Assembly: GCA_025936205.1 (NCBI GenBank)
Contig: JAICTU010000035.1
Coordinates: 1-30,046 of the forward strand
DNA from: Polyangiaceae bacterium
GTDB taxonomy: Bacteria; Myxococcota; Polyangia; Polyangiales; Polyangiaceae
DNA: 30,046 bases
Direction of reading: 5' to 3'
Under the pieces are notes generated by a model. That model was not told the origin of the DNA and did no database searches. It saw only the letters and a program-made list of their open reading frames with translations. The translations under genes were made by a program, and so were the position numbers. This document shows, one piece after another, positions 7,738-17,230 of this stretch. Positions within the stretch are counted from its first letter, which is position 1; every line of letters starts with the position of its first letter.

Positions 7738-8691
7738 TCAGGGAGCCGCGGCGCCTTCGGTGGGCTTTTCACTGGCAAGGCTGGCCAGGGCTTGCTGCGC
7801 GCGCCGCGCATGGCTCGGCACATGCAGCAACGACTCGTACCCCTGCCGGGCGCTCGCAGCGTCACCCAGCTGCTGCTGGCACCTGGCGCCGCGCCAGACC
7901 GCATCATGTGCAGCCAATGAGCTCGGAAAACGCTCCGCGACCCGCGCGAACGCGGGCAGCGCGGCGGCACAACCCTTGATGTTGCGCATCGAGAGCGCGG
8001 CATAGAATGCCGCCTCCGCCGCCCGCGGATGACCGCTGCGGCTCAGGCGCTCGAACAGGCGTTGCGCTTCGATGTAGCCACGCGCGCGGTAGATCTGCAG
8101 GGCCTGGTCGAAGGCATCCTGACCGTCGCTGGGCAGCGAGTCTGACACCATGCGTGTGTTGAGCGCGTCCGTTGCGGGAACCGCGGCAGCGCCGCCCGCG
8201 GACACGGCGGCGCGCGGCTGCCCCGGCGGGGGTGTCAGGGGTGCGCTCGGCGGGGGCGGCGTCAGGGGCAAAACGACGTCCATATCGTCTTCGGGCGCGC
8301 CGCGTTCGGTGACCTGTACGGCACTGTGCAACGCCGGCCGAGTCCGCACGAACATCAGGCTCGAACCGATCATCAGGAGCAGCAGCGCGGCCATGATCAA
8401 TTGAGGCCGCATCGCATAGCCGGCGAGCATCGACACCACTCGGCCGAGCCGATGACGCACGGGGAGCTCAGCCAAGACCCGTGCTTCGCGAGCCAGCAGC
8501 GTCAGCTCGAAGTCAGGGGGCGGCGCGTGGGCAGGCAACACCCCCAGCTGCCGGGTGGCGCGGAAATGCGCGTAGATCTCTCTCGCGCGCGCCGACTGAT
8601 CCATGTGACGTCGGGCCGCTGCCGTGGTCAGTTCGTCCAGCTCTCCGTAGAGCAGGTCGAGCACGATGCGGTCGAACTTGTCACTGTCCAT
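7738..8691 (-). CDS. membrane anti-sigma-like protein with periplasmic TPR domain
   Basis: The 317-residue product has three parts. An N-terminal cytoplasmic helical segment (about 1-95) resembles an anti-sigma domain. A single membrane helix (about 105-125, LIMAALLLLMIGSSLMFV) follows. The periplasmic part has a Pro-rich linker and TPR-like repeats at about 195-305 (AFDQALQIYRARGYIEAQRLFERL and following). The usual zinc anti-sigma motif H-x3-C-x2-C is not intact: the region reads RHMDQSARARE, with the histidine but no cysteines. It lies directly downstream of the ECF sigma gene, so a partner role is likely, with the periplasmic TPR part sensing an envelope signal. The chosen ATG at 8691 has GAGAG close upstream. 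A TTG at 8715 overlapping the sigma stop (TTGA) is the alternative start and would give eight more residues. Confidence 0.75.
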   Translation of the reverse strand: MDSDKFDRIVLDLLYGELDELTTAAARRHMDQSARAREIYAHFRATRQLGVLPAHAPPPDFELTLLAREARVLAELPVRHRLGRVVSMLAGYAMRPQLIMAALLLLMIGSSLMFVRTRPALHSAVQVTERGAPEDDMDVVLPLTPPPPSAPLTPPPGQPRAAVSAGGAAAVPATDALNTRMVSDSLPSDGQDAFDQALQIYRARGYIEAQRLFERLSRSGHPRAAEAAFYAALSMRNIKGCAAALPAFARVAERFPSSLAAHDAVWRGARCQQQLGDAASARQGYESLLHVPSHARRAQQALASLASEKPTEGAAAP

Positions 8692-8711
8692 GAGCTCTCG
8701 CCGGCAGCCGC

Positions 8712-9305
8712 TCAACGCAGCGCGCGCCGGTACTCGTCGAAGTCCTGCAGCGCGAGCCGAAGCCTTTGCAGAGCGTGCTGCATCTGGATCTTTACGGCCG
8801 TCTCTGACTGCCGCGTGACGGTCGCGATCTCGGAAAAAGGCAGGTCCGCAACTTCGCGCAGCAGAAAGACATCCTTCTGATCGTCCGGCAGCGCTTCCAC
8901 GGCGCTCACGATCGAGTCTTCGAGTGCGGGCCCACCGCGCTGGTCCAGCGAGGCGGAAGCGGCGCCGACACGACGGCTCTCGGGCGCCGCAGGCTCCGGC
9001 TGCAGCAGCTGCCGAGCGGGCATGCGCGTGCGCTCGTCTCGTACCAGCTGCTGCGCGATGGAGAACAGACGGGTCGAAAATGGCGTCTCATAGTCGAAGC
9101 GGGGCGCCTCCCGCACGACGCCTAGAAATACCTCACGCGCAATTTCATCCGCGGAAAGAGCGGAACCCAGCTGGCGCAGCACGAAATTGTAGACTGCAAC
9201 CTGGTAGCGCCGCAGCAGCGTAACGAAAGCGCTCCGATCGCCGCGCTGGTAACGCAGCATCAGCGCTTGATCGCTCATTTCCTCTCGTTCGCTGGTTGGA
9301 GTCAT
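8712..9305 (-). CDS. ECF-family RNA polymerase sigma factor
   Basis: This 197-residue protein has the two-domain ECF architecture. Sigma region 2 is at about residues 14-85 (LMLRYQRGDRSAFVTLLRRYQ, then FDYETPFSTRLFSIAQQLVRDERTR). Sigma region 4 is at about 133-190 (LPDDQKDVFLLREVADLPFSEIATVTRQSETAVKIQMQHALQRLR), including the helix-turn-helix. An unconserved linker rich in Ala, Pro and Arg joins them. It directs RNA polymerase to specific promoters, probably when released by the downstream membrane partner. The ATG at 9305 is assigned; another at 9278 (MSDQALM) is possible and would still include region 2. A 460 bp non-coding region separates it from the divergent Glt/Nfs-like operon, which is an obvious candidate target, but no clear recognition site could be proven. 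Confidence 0.92.
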   Translation of the reverse strand: MTPTSEREEMSDQALMLRYQRGDRSAFVTLLRRYQVAVYNFVLRQLGSALSADEIAREVFLGVVREAPRFDYETPFSTRLFSIAQQLVRDERTRMPARQLLQPEPAAPESRRVGAASASLDQRGGPALEDSIVSAVEALPDDQKDVFLLREVADLPFSEIATVTRQSETAVKIQMQHALQRLRLALQDFDEYRRALR

Positions 9306-9765
9306 GGTTCCGTCTCCCCCTCCGCAATCAGGCCCTTCGACGCGCCGCGCAAAAATCGATCCATCCGTCCTTTCGAGTGCCTCGACGACGCCAGTACGGC
9401 TGGGTAGGCGCGCCGGAACAGGGTGCGCACGTCGTCGCCCGCTGCTCGAGCCCCGGCCCGGCCACGCGAACGAGAGTGATGGGGGCGAGCAGACGCCCTC
9501 GGGGGCAAATGGCAGGGTAGACGGATGTGCGCGAGACGACCGCGATCTGCTGGCTCGCGTGCGGTGACGAAGCCGCGACTGGAGGTGGCGAGGCCCCCGT
9601 CAGCGCGTCTTTTGGACGCCGTTCGTCGCTGTTCGTAGCCGATGTAGCTCGCCTGTGTTCCCGAATGGGCTACGCTACAAGGCGGTGTAAAAATTGGACT
9701 ATGTCTGGCTATTTCCACCTAAGGCTGTCACCGCACGGCACGTAATGCAGTCTGGAGGTTGATGG
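9306..9765. promoter_or_regulatory. 460 bp divergent control region
   Basis: This region lies between the ECF sigma gene (leftward) and the operon starting at 9766 (rightward), so it must contain the promoters of both. No credible gene is present; the open frames are Arg/Pro-rich shadows. GGAACA hexamers resembling ECF -35 elements occur at 9415-9420 (plus) and 9656-9661 (minus), without convincing -10 partners. A TTGGAC at 9694-9699 near an A-rich patch could be a -35 for the operon, but a good -10 is lacking. The ribosome binding site GGAGG for the operon's first gene is at 9754-9758. Confidence 0.4.
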
Positions 9766-10596
9766 ATGAAGCTCTCGAGGGGCGCCGTGGCGCTTTGTGC
9801 CCTGATCGCACCGCTGCTCGCAGTGGATGGTTACGCTGCATCGAATGACGATGCGGCGCCGCCCGCGAAAACGGCGACGGAAAGCGCTCCGCCTGCCGCG
9901 TCCGAGCCCGCCGCTGCGCCGGCTGTGCCTGCACCACAGCCGTCCGCCGCTGCGCCCGCTGCGCCAGCAACTGGCAAAGCACCCGCGACCGATGCCGCCA
10001 AGGGCAAGATGGATGGCGCCACGTACTCCGTGCGCTTGCGCGATCTCGAGGCCCGCGTGGATGAGCTCAAAGAGCAGATCCGGCGCAGCCATACCCGGCT
10101 CAGCTTGCTGAGCGACACGATCCTCTCGGGCGGCGTCGGCGGGGCGCGCACGTCGATCCGATTCCAGAATGATATGAGCGGTGCATTCCGCCTCACGCGC
10201 GCGCTGTTCGTGCTCGACGGCGCGGTCCAGTACAACAAGCAGGACGATACGGGTGCGCTCGCCGGGCAAAAAGAGATCCCGATCTTCAAGGGGTCCATCA
10301 CACCGGGCGACCACACGCTGCAAGTGCTGTTGCGCCTGCGCGGTCACGGCTACGGCGTCTTTTCCTACCTGCGGGGCTACCAATTCGAGGTCAAGCAGAC
10401 CCACTCGTTCAGCGTCACCGAAGGCAAGGAAGTGGATCTGGATGTGATCGCCTGGGAGAAGGGCGGTGTGACGACCCCGCTGGAGCAGCGCCCTGCCGTT
10501 CGCTACCTGGAGAAGCTGCGGGATGTCACTATCGGAGGGCCGAGCAGCCCCGATAGCGAGCCGGCGCCGCCCGCGGCCGCCGGAGAAGACAGGTAA
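9766..10596 (+). CDS. secreted coiled-coil protein, first gene of Glt/Nfs-like operon
   Basis: The 276-residue product has a signal peptide (about 1-24), then a long Ala/Pro linker (about 28-80), then a short coiled coil (about 88-120, VRLRDLEARVDELKEQIRR). A C-terminal beta-rich domain follows (about 125-255) with recognisable segments KEIPIFKGSITPGDHTLQVLL, GYGVFSYLRGYQFEV and TPLEQRPAVRYLEKL. The C-terminal domain may be a beta-sandwich binding protein or carbohydrate; this is a guess from strand pattern. The Ala/Pro linker looks like the flexible linkers of dihydrolipoamide acetyltransferases, but no lipoyl or catalytic domain is present. GGAGG lies 7 bases before the ATG. The next gene starts one base after its stop, so it is probably a periplasmic part of the same machine. 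Confidence 0.75.
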   Translation: MKLSRGAVALCALIAPLLAVDGYAASNDDAAPPAKTATESAPPAASEPAAAPAVPAPQPSAAAPAAPATGKAPATDAAKGKMDGATYSVRLRDLEARVDELKEQIRRSHTRLSLLSDTILSGGVGGARTSIRFQNDMSGAFRLTRALFVLDGAVQYNKQDDTGALAGQKEIPIFKGSITPGDHTLQVLLRLRGHGYGVFSYLRGYQFEVKQTHSFSVTEGKEVDLDVIAWEKGGVTTPLEQRPAVRYLEKLRDVTIGGPSSPDSEPAPPAAAGEDR

Positions 10597-10597
10597 G

Positions 10598-13018
10598 ATG
10601 CGTCGTCACCTTGCTGGGCGCCCAAGGGTGGGGCTTGGCCGCGCGTACGTGCTTTCGGGCGCGTTGTTGACGCTGTGCCTGGCGCGCGCCAGCCATGCGC
10701 GCGACGCCGAGGCAGCGCGCGCGGAGGCGCAGCAAGGCGTGATCGGCGTGCGCGCTGATCTGGCGCGGTTGAGCACCAACCCGACCGCCGGTGACAAGCC
10801 CCAACACCCGCCCGAGCAGCTGATTGCCGCCGGCGATTTGTCGCTGCGCACCAAGGACTACGACCAGGCGATCGACACCTTCAGCCAGGTGGTGGAGCTG
10901 TTCCGGCAGGGCAAGTCAGATCGCAACGCGCATGCCGACGGGTTGTTCCTGCTGGGCGAGGCGTACTTCGAGTCGGGCCAGCTACTCTCGGCGCGGCGCG
11001 AATACGCGGAGCTGTTGGACCTGGCGAATCAGCCGCCGTACGATGCCTATGCGGGCCGCGCGCTCGCGCGCTTGGTGGACGTGGCGCTGCACACCGGGCG
11101 CATGGACTCTCTGCCGGCGATCGCGCAGCAGGCCCGCAAGATCAGCGCGCGCGACGCCACCGGCTCGTTCGAGTATGCGCTGGGCAAGCTCAGCTTCGCG
11201 CAGGGGGACTTCGGCGAAGCCCGGCGCGTGCTGAGCGGCCTCGACGCGCAGTCCACCTACTATCACCAGGCTCAGTACGTGCTCGGCACGATGCTGATGA
11301 AACAGGCCCTGGTCGAGTCGGGCGCGGGCAGCAGTCCCGAGGCACAGGCGCGGCTGGTGCTGCCCGGTGCGGCGCAGCGCTTCGAGCCCGCGCTGGCACA
11401 GTTCCGGCGTGTGACCGAGCTACCCGCGGACAGCGCGCTGCACCGGCAAGTGATCGATGACGCCTGGCTCGCGATCGGCCGCCTCAACTACGAGACCGAG
11501 GCCTATCTCGACGCTGCCTCCGCGTACATCCGCATCGATCGCACCTCGCCCGTGTACTACGAGATGCTGTTCGAGCTGGCTTGGGTCTACGTGCGAGTCG
11601 GCGACTATCAGCGCGCGGAGCGCGCGCTGGAGATCCTGTCCGTCGCCGCCCCGGACACGCTCGATGTTGCGGACAGCGCGCTCCTGCGCGCAGATCTGAT
11701 GCTGCGCTCGGGGCGCTTCGATCGTGCGCTCGAGGCTTACAAGGAGGTTCGGGATCGCTTCGACCCCGCGCGCGAGCGCGTGGACAGCTTCCTGGCAGCG
11801 ACGACCGACCCGGCAGTGTACTACGACCGCCTGGTCGAAGAGGGCATGGAGGGCACCGGCGCCAAACTGCCGGACGTCGTGCTGGACTGGGTGCGCCAGG
11901 AAGCCCGCGGCGAACGCGTGTTTGCGGTGATCGAGGATGTCACCCACGCGCGCGACGTGCTGCGCCGCTCGCGCCGGCTCGCCAGCAAACTCAATGCGGT
12001 ACTGGCCGCGCCGAGCCGCGCTCGTGCCTTCCCGGAGCTGAAGGCCACGCTCGAACGGACCGATGGTTTGATCAACCAGCTGGCGCAGGTGCGGCGCAGC
12101 GTCGCGACCGGCCTCGACGACGTCGATGAGCGCCCGTTCTCCGGTGAGCTGGGCCAGGTGCGCGCGGAGCGGCGTGAGCTGATGGGCCGCCTGAGCACCG
12201 CTCCCGTGACCCCCGCAGACTTCCTGCGCCGGGAAGAGCAGGGCAACCGCAGCTGGAACCGAGCGTCTCAGGCGCTGCAGCGCGTGACCCTGGAAGCCGA
12301 TCGGCTGCAGGCGGTGATCAACGGGCTGCGGCGCGTCCTGGAAGAAGCGGACAAGCATGGCGTCACGCGCGACCCCGCGAGCCGGGCGCGCTTCCAGGCG
12401 GAGGTCGAAGCCAACGAACGAGATCTGGCCGTTTATCGCAACCGCATCGAGTCGTATCGGCAAGACGTCGAAACCGGGCGCGTCCAGGTGGGCTTCGGCG
12501 ACCGCCGCTATGCGGAGGACGAGCGGGTGCGGCGCCGGTTCAGTGAGTTGCTCGATCGTGAGATCGTGCTGCTGCAGCAAATGAACGTGGGCGAGGACTC
12601 GCTCGGGTACATCCGTTCGGTCCTGCCCATTCTGGCCGACGCGCGCGCCCTGGAGCAGACCTTGGGCGAAAAGCTCGCGGCGCTCGAGGCCAATGTCGCC
12701 GCTCAGTCCGAGCAACTGCAGCGGCTCGTCGACGAGGAGAGCTCGCACATCGAGCAGTACACGCAAAAACTGGACGCCCTGGATCAGCACGCGCGCCTGC
12801 TGGTGGGCGAGGTCGCAATGCGCAGCTTCGCCAATGTGCGTGATCATTTGAAAGGCATCGTGCTGCGCGCGGACGTCGGTATCGTGCAGCAAGCGTGGGA
12901 ACTGCGCGAGGAGCAGCAGCAGCGTCTGCAAGATCTGCAGCGTCAGCGCGCGCTGGAGGAACAGAACCTGGACGATGAACTGCGTGAGGTGTTCGACGAC
13001 GCAGGGGAGGCGCTGTGA
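10598..13018 (+). CDS. large periplasmic TPR/coiled-coil protein (GltC/NfsC-like by position)
   Basis: This 806-residue protein has a signal peptide (about 1-34). TPR-like repeats spread over about 65-430, for example ISAGDLSLRTKD-type and YDQAIDTFSQVVELF helices, VLGTMLMKQAL, and VYVRVGDYQRAERALEIL. A long helical, charged C-terminal half (about 470-800) follows, with heptad-like coiled coils (RFQAEVEANERDLAVYRNRI, LRDLQRQRALEEQNL-type segments). It probably acts as a periplasmic scaffold. Its place before the AgmU/GltD-like gene matches the C-D order of Glt/Nfs clusters, but similarity to GltC was not tested. The ATG at 10598 follows the upstream stop by one base; the frame is open from 10523 but the signal peptide starts at 10598. 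The end overlaps the next gene in GTGA. Confidence 0.75.
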   Translation: MRRHLAGRPRVGLGRAYVLSGALLTLCLARASHARDAEAARAEAQQGVIGVRADLARLSTNPTAGDKPQHPPEQLIAAGDLSLRTKDYDQAIDTFSQVVELFRQGKSDRNAHADGLFLLGEAYFESGQLLSARREYAELLDLANQPPYDAYAGRALARLVDVALHTGRMDSLPAIAQQARKISARDATGSFEYALGKLSFAQGDFGEARRVLSGLDAQSTYYHQAQYVLGTMLMKQALVESGAGSSPEAQARLVLPGAAQRFEPALAQFRRVTELPADSALHRQVIDDAWLAIGRLNYETEAYLDAASAYIRIDRTSPVYYEMLFELAWVYVRVGDYQRAERALEILSVAAPDTLDVADSALLRADLMLRSGRFDRALEAYKEVRDRFDPARERVDSFLAATTDPAVYYDRLVEEGMEGTGAKLPDVVLDWVRQEARGERVFAVIEDVTHARDVLRRSRRLASKLNAVLAAPSRARAFPELKATLERTDGLINQLAQVRRSVATGLDDVDERPFSGELGQVRAERRELMGRLSTAPVTPADFLRREEQGNRSWNRASQALQRVTLEADRLQAVINGLRRVLEEADKHGVTRDPASRARFQAEVEANERDLAVYRNRIESYRQDVETGRVQVGFGDRRYAEDERVRRRFSELLDREIVLLQQMNVGEDSLGYIRSVLPILADARALEQTLGEKLAALEANVAAQSEQLQRLVDEESSHIEQYTQKLDALDQHARLLVGEVAMRSFANVRDHLKGIVLRADVGIVQQAWELREEQQQRLQDLQRQRALEEQNLDDELREVFDDAGEAL

Positions 13019-16000
13019 GCCGAGCGTTGATGCCGCGCGCCTCGCGGTTCGGCCTTGCCGTGGCCTTGCTGGGCAGCCTCATCGCGCCGCGCACGCGAGC
13101 CGACGATGGCAAACTCGCGGCGGCCAGCACCGACAGCGCGGGGCCTGCGCTGTCGGACGCGGCGCCCGCGTCGCGTGCGCTTTCCGGAACCGACGCAGCC
13201 GCCAAGAACGTAGAGCCGGAAGACAAGAAGATCGCTGCAGCGCCGGATATGCGCTCGGCGACACGTCGCGCACATCGCGTCGCGCCGCTCGCGCCACCCA
13301 GCGACGCCGCCGTCAAAACACTGCAACAATTCCAGCAGGAGGCCGCGGAGTACGAGGAGTCGGCGCGCGACTATCGCTCCACGCTGACGCTGGTGGTGCG
13401 CCACCACTACGAGGAGCAGCGCCGCCGCATTCTGGAAGCCCTCGATCAGGAAATCCACGAGGGGCAGCGCCAGGTCAAAGACACGCGCGAGGACGCCATC
13501 GAGCGGCTCGAGCAGTTCGTGGCCAAGTACTCCGGTAGCAACGCGGACCCGCGCGCCACGCCGGACGCGATGTTCCGCCTCGCTGCCTTGTACGAAGAGC
13601 GCGCGCGCACTGATCAGGACGCCAACCTGTCGACGGGCTTGCAACCCGCGATGGCGCTCTATCGCAAGATCATCGAGACCTTTCCACAATACGAGGAACT
13701 GGCCGGCGTCGCTTACTATCTGGGCCACGCCTATACGGACTCGGGACGCCTAGAGCAAGGGCAGCAAGCCTGGCGCTCCCTGGTCTGCAAGAACCGCTAT
13801 CCGATCGTGAGCGATCCCAACGACCCGAGCCAGATCGTCGTGGCTGCGTTGCCCCAGGACCATCCCGAGCAGTTCTGGACGAACTGGTACAATCGCAATC
13901 CAGTGCCGCTCGATCAGTTGCCGGAGCACCAGCGCAACCTCGGCGGTGTCGGCGTAAAACGGGAAGAGCTGAACTTTCAAGATCCGTATGCCGGCTGCGA
14001 GCCGATCCCGCAGCAGATCGCCAGCGGAGAAGAGCCGCGCTATGTGGCGGAAGCCTGGTGGCAGCTCGGTAACTATCACTTTGATCAACTCGATCAAGGC
14101 GGCCCCTATAGCCTGAATCGCGCCATGAGTGCCTATCAGCGCTCGATGGAGTTCAAGAAGCCGCCGCTCTACGGCGTGGCGCTCTACAAACGCGCCTGGA
14201 CGTACTTCAAGCAGCAACGCTACCATACGGCCGTCGACTGGTTCGTGAACCTGCTGCGCTACGCCGACCAGCAAGAGGCGGAGACCGGCGACAACGGCGC
14301 TGACTTCCGGACGGAAGCCTATACGTACATCGCTGGCTCGCTCACCTACGTGGACTTCGACGGCCCCGGGGAGCACGACCCCAACATCGCGCGCAGCGAC
14401 GTGCTCGACATCGAGACCGATCCGGTGCGCGCCGAAGAAAAGATGGCGATCGCCATCCAGCGCGTGCAGGACCCTGCGCTGATCCCGCAAGACAAGAAGT
14501 GGACGGTCGAGATCTACAAGGCGCTGGGCCAAGAGTTCACTGACATCACGCAGAATCGCAACGCGATCGCGGTGATGGAGCTCACGCTGGAGCGCTTCCC
14601 GCTGGACCGCGACGCGCCGAAGCTGCAGGACCGCGTGGCGTCGCTCTATGATCAGCTGTCGCGCCTCGCGCCGGACGGCTCGTCGGTGCGCGCCGAATAC
14701 TCGAAGAAGGCGCTGGACTCGCGCACCAAGCTGGCGGCCTACGTCGGCGCGACCGAGTGGACCAATGCCAACCGCGACGATCCAGAGGCGATCACGCAGG
14801 CGGAGACCCTCGCCAAGCGTGGTCTCCAGCGCGCGGCCGCGGATCACACCAATCAAGCGCGTGCGCTGGTCGGGCGCGCTCAGCAGTCGAGCAGCGAGCT
14901 CGAACAGCGCAAGCTGCTCGAGCAGGCCATCGCCGGCTATCGCATGGCGGAGACGGGCTGGGGGGCGTACATCGATCAAGATCCCGCTGCCCTCGACAGC
15001 TACGAGAGCCGTTTCTGGCTCGCGGACGCGCGCTACTGGATCGTGGTGCTGCAGGTGACGCTCGGCCGCAGCCCGACGCCGGCGGAAGTGACGGCCGCGC
15101 GTGCCGCCGCCATCGACGAGCGCGACTCGACCGAAGACAACCGCTACCTACAGCCTTCGGCCTACTACCTCGTGAGCATGTCCGACAAGCTGCTCGACGA
15201 TGCCTATCGCGAGTATCGCGACAGCGCCGGTTCGCGCGGTATCGCCCCGCGCGAGGCAGTGCAGTTCACCGGGGCCGGCGGGGACCGCAAGCCGGTCCGC
15301 GACACGTTGCCCCCGGAGGTCGAGAACGCCATCTCCGATCGCGACGGCTACAACCAGGCCATCGTGTTTGAGGAAGACCCTCAGCACAACGGCCCGCTGT
15401 ATGCCTTTCAGGCTGCGGACTACTACTTCGTTTATGGCCAGTTCGACGATGCGCGCAAGCGCTTCGAGCCCATGATGGAGGAGAACTGCGGCAAGAACGA
15501 GTGGGGTTACAAGGCCTGGGAAAAGCTCATCAGCATGAGCAACTTCCAGGGCGACGCGACGCGCAGCCGGGAGCTCGCCGAAGGCAAGAGCTGCGCCTTC
15601 AACGAAGAGACGCTGGCGGCGGAAGAGGCGCTGCGCAAGCCGGTGCGCCAGGGCGTCGCGTACCTCGATGCGCGCAAGATCTACGACGAAGCCGAGAAGA
15701 TGCCGGAAGGCCCGGATCGCGACAAGAAGTGGCGGCAGGCCGCGGCCGCGTACAAGGTGGCGCTGGACGCTGCTCCTGATCGCGACGAAGCGCCGGAAGC
15801 CGCCATGAACGGCGCCTACGCCTACAAACAAGTCGGCGAGTACGACAAGGCGATCGAGATGTACCAGCTGTTCATCGCCCGCTACGGCAATGACCAGAAG
15901 CTGGCGCTGGTGAAGAACGGTGATCCGAAGGCGACGCCGCCGGTGGAAGCGGATGGCGCCAAGTACGAAGAGCGGGTCAAGTTCCTCAAGATGGCGTACG

Positions 16001-17226
16001 ATGCGCTCGCCAGCTCGTACGTGCTGTTCTTCGACTATCCGCAGGCAGCCGGCACGTTCGAAAAGATCAGCCGCACCGAGCATTTCCCGGAGGCAGAGCG
16101 GCGTGAGGCAGCCCGTCAGGCGCTCACGCTGGCGGCCAGCCTGGGCGACGAGTCCGGCATGACCCGAGCACGCCAGAACTTTGCGCGGCTGGGCGCGGCG
16201 CCGCACGACATCGCGGAAGCGGACTTCGTGATCGCCAGCTCGGCCCTCAAGCAATGGGACCCGAAGAGCCCTGACCGCGGCAGCAATCGCGACGCGCGCG
16301 ACCGGGCCGAGCGCGCCATGCGCGCCTACTACGACCAGAACTCGCGCAACCCCGTCGCGGCAGAATTCAACGTCGAGGCCGCCTATTGGGTGGCCAAGAC
16401 CAAGCGCGCGGCCAACGATCCGCGCGAAAAGCAGTGGTGGGATAGCACGAAGCAGGCGTTCGAGCAGTTCCGGGCCAACGCGGGGGCCAAGGCCGACGGC
16501 ACGAGCGCTGCGCTCGGATCCCGTCAAGCGGGCTTCGCCGCCGAGGCGGCGTATGTCCAGCTGGATGAGCTGATCAGCAAGAACCTCGACTACGACACGG
16601 GCCACCAGCGCTTCGCCGGCACGACGGTCGAGGTCCTGGATCAGTACCGCAAGAGCGCCGCGCTGGCACAGGCGCAATACGATGCGCTGCAGAAGGTGGT
16701 CGACGAGTATGCCTCGCCGGAGTGGGCGACGGCCGCGATCGCGCGTCAGGGCTCGCTCTACGACTCGCTGCGCAGCGGCCTATACAATGTGAAGCCGCCG
16801 GCGTTGAAGATGTTCGACAAGAAGACCGAAGCGCTGCTGCAGCGCGCGGAGAACAGCGACAGCCCCGAGTTGCAAGAGCAGGCCGACGCCGTGCGCATGA
16901 AAGTGGAGACCGGCTGGCGTGAGGCGCGCGATCGCGAGCTCGACAGCGCCGACCAGGTGATGGTCGATCGCTACGGCAATGCGATCAGCCTCGCGCGCCG
17001 CTACAATATCTCGAACCCCGCTGTGGCTCGCGCTACCGCACGGCTGGCGTTCTTCACCGACGTGATCGGTGAAGCAAAACTGCAGCAATACACGGGTCGC
17101 GTGCCCAGCCTGGAGTACAACCCGGGCTTGTTCCTGCGCTTGCGTCCGGGCCTGGTCACAGCCCCCAAGGCAGAAGGCATGGTGCCTCCGGCGCCTCCCG
17201 TGTTGCCCACCGAGAAGAAGGAGTAG
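13015..17226 (+). CDS. giant periplasmic TPR protein, AgmU/GltD (NfsD)-like
   Basis: The 1403-residue product has a signal peptide (about 1-29), a charged low-complexity linker, a coiled coil (about 100-165, EEQRRRILEALDQEI and following), then TPR-type repeats through most of its length. Clear repeats include TPDAMFRLAALYEERAR, AGVAYYLGHAYTDSGRLEQG, YGVALYKRAWTYFKQQRYHTA, DYYFVYGQFDDARKRF and GAYAYKQVGEYDKAIEMYQLF. Size, repeat content, N-terminal coiled coil and gene order fit the AgmU/GltD family of M. xanthus gliding motility and its sporulation paralogue NfsD, periplasmic components that contact both membranes' parts of the machine. The GTG at 13015 overlaps the previous stop (GTGA) with GGGGAGG just before it. 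The C-terminus is Pro-rich. The family call is from pattern and context rather than alignment. Confidence 0.75.
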   Translation: MSRALMPRASRFGLAVALLGSLIAPRTRADDGKLAAASTDSAGPALSDAAPASRALSGTDAAAKNVEPEDKKIAAAPDMRSATRRAHRVAPLAPPSDAAVKTLQQFQQEAAEYEESARDYRSTLTLVVRHHYEEQRRRILEALDQEIHEGQRQVKDTREDAIERLEQFVAKYSGSNADPRATPDAMFRLAALYEERARTDQDANLSTGLQPAMALYRKIIETFPQYEELAGVAYYLGHAYTDSGRLEQGQQAWRSLVCKNRYPIVSDPNDPSQIVVAALPQDHPEQFWTNWYNRNPVPLDQLPEHQRNLGGVGVKREELNFQDPYAGCEPIPQQIASGEEPRYVAEAWWQLGNYHFDQLDQGGPYSLNRAMSAYQRSMEFKKPPLYGVALYKRAWTYFKQQRYHTAVDWFVNLLRYADQQEAETGDNGADFRTEAYTYIAGSLTYVDFDGPGEHDPNIARSDVLDIETDPVRAEEKMAIAIQRVQDPALIPQDKKWTVEIYKALGQEFTDITQNRNAIAVMELTLERFPLDRDAPKLQDRVASLYDQLSRLAPDGSSVRAEYSKKALDSRTKLAAYVGATEWTNANRDDPEAITQAETLAKRGLQRAAADHTNQARALVGRAQQSSSELEQRKLLEQAIAGYRMAETGWGAYIDQDPAALDSYESRFWLADARYWIVVLQVTLGRSPTPAEVTAARAAAIDERDSTEDNRYLQPSAYYLVSMSDKLLDDAYREYRDSAGSRGIAPREAVQFTGAGGDRKPVRDTLPPEVENAISDRDGYNQAIVFEEDPQHNGPLYAFQAADYYFVYGQFDDARKRFEPMMEENCGKNEWGYKAWEKLISMSNFQGDATRSRELAEGKSCAFNEETLAAEEALRKPVRQGVAYLDARKIYDEAEKMPEGPDRDKKWRQAAAAYKVALDAAPDRDEAPEAAMNGAYAYKQVGEYDKAIEMYQLFIARYGNDQKLALVKNGDPKATPPVEADGAKYEERVKFLKMAYDALASSYVLFFDYPQAAGTFEKISRTEHFPEAERREAARQALTLAASLGDESGMTRARQNFARLGAAPHDIAEADFVIASSALKQWDPKSPDRGSNRDARDRAERAMRAYYDQNSRNPVAAEFNVEAAYWVAKTKRAANDPREKQWWDSTKQAFEQFRANAGAKADGTSAALGSRQAGFAAEAAYVQLDELISKNLDYDTGHQRFAGTTVEVLDQYRKSAALAQAQYDALQKVVDEYASPEWATAAIARQGSLYDSLRSGLYNVKPPALKMFDKKTEALLQRAENSDSPELQEQADAVRMKVETGWREARDRELDSADQVMVDRYGNAISLARRYNISNPAVARATARLAFFTDVIGEAKLQQYTGRVPSLEYNPGLFLRLRPGLVTAPKAEGMVPPAPPVLPTEKKE

Positions 17227-17230
17227 GGCG

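Noticed and set aside
9766..10596. Dihydrolipoamide acetyltransferase assignment
   Set aside because: Only the Ala/Pro-rich linker is similar; there are no lipoyl, subunit-binding or catalytic motifs and there is a signal peptide.
11420..12931. 503-codon minus-strand frame
   Set aside because: Antisense to the TPR/coiled-coil gene, whose signal peptide, helices and operon spacing are convincing.
15148..16677. 509-codon minus-strand frame
   Set aside because: Antisense to the AgmU/GltD-like TPR gene; no start signal and His/Arg/Val-rich shadow composition.
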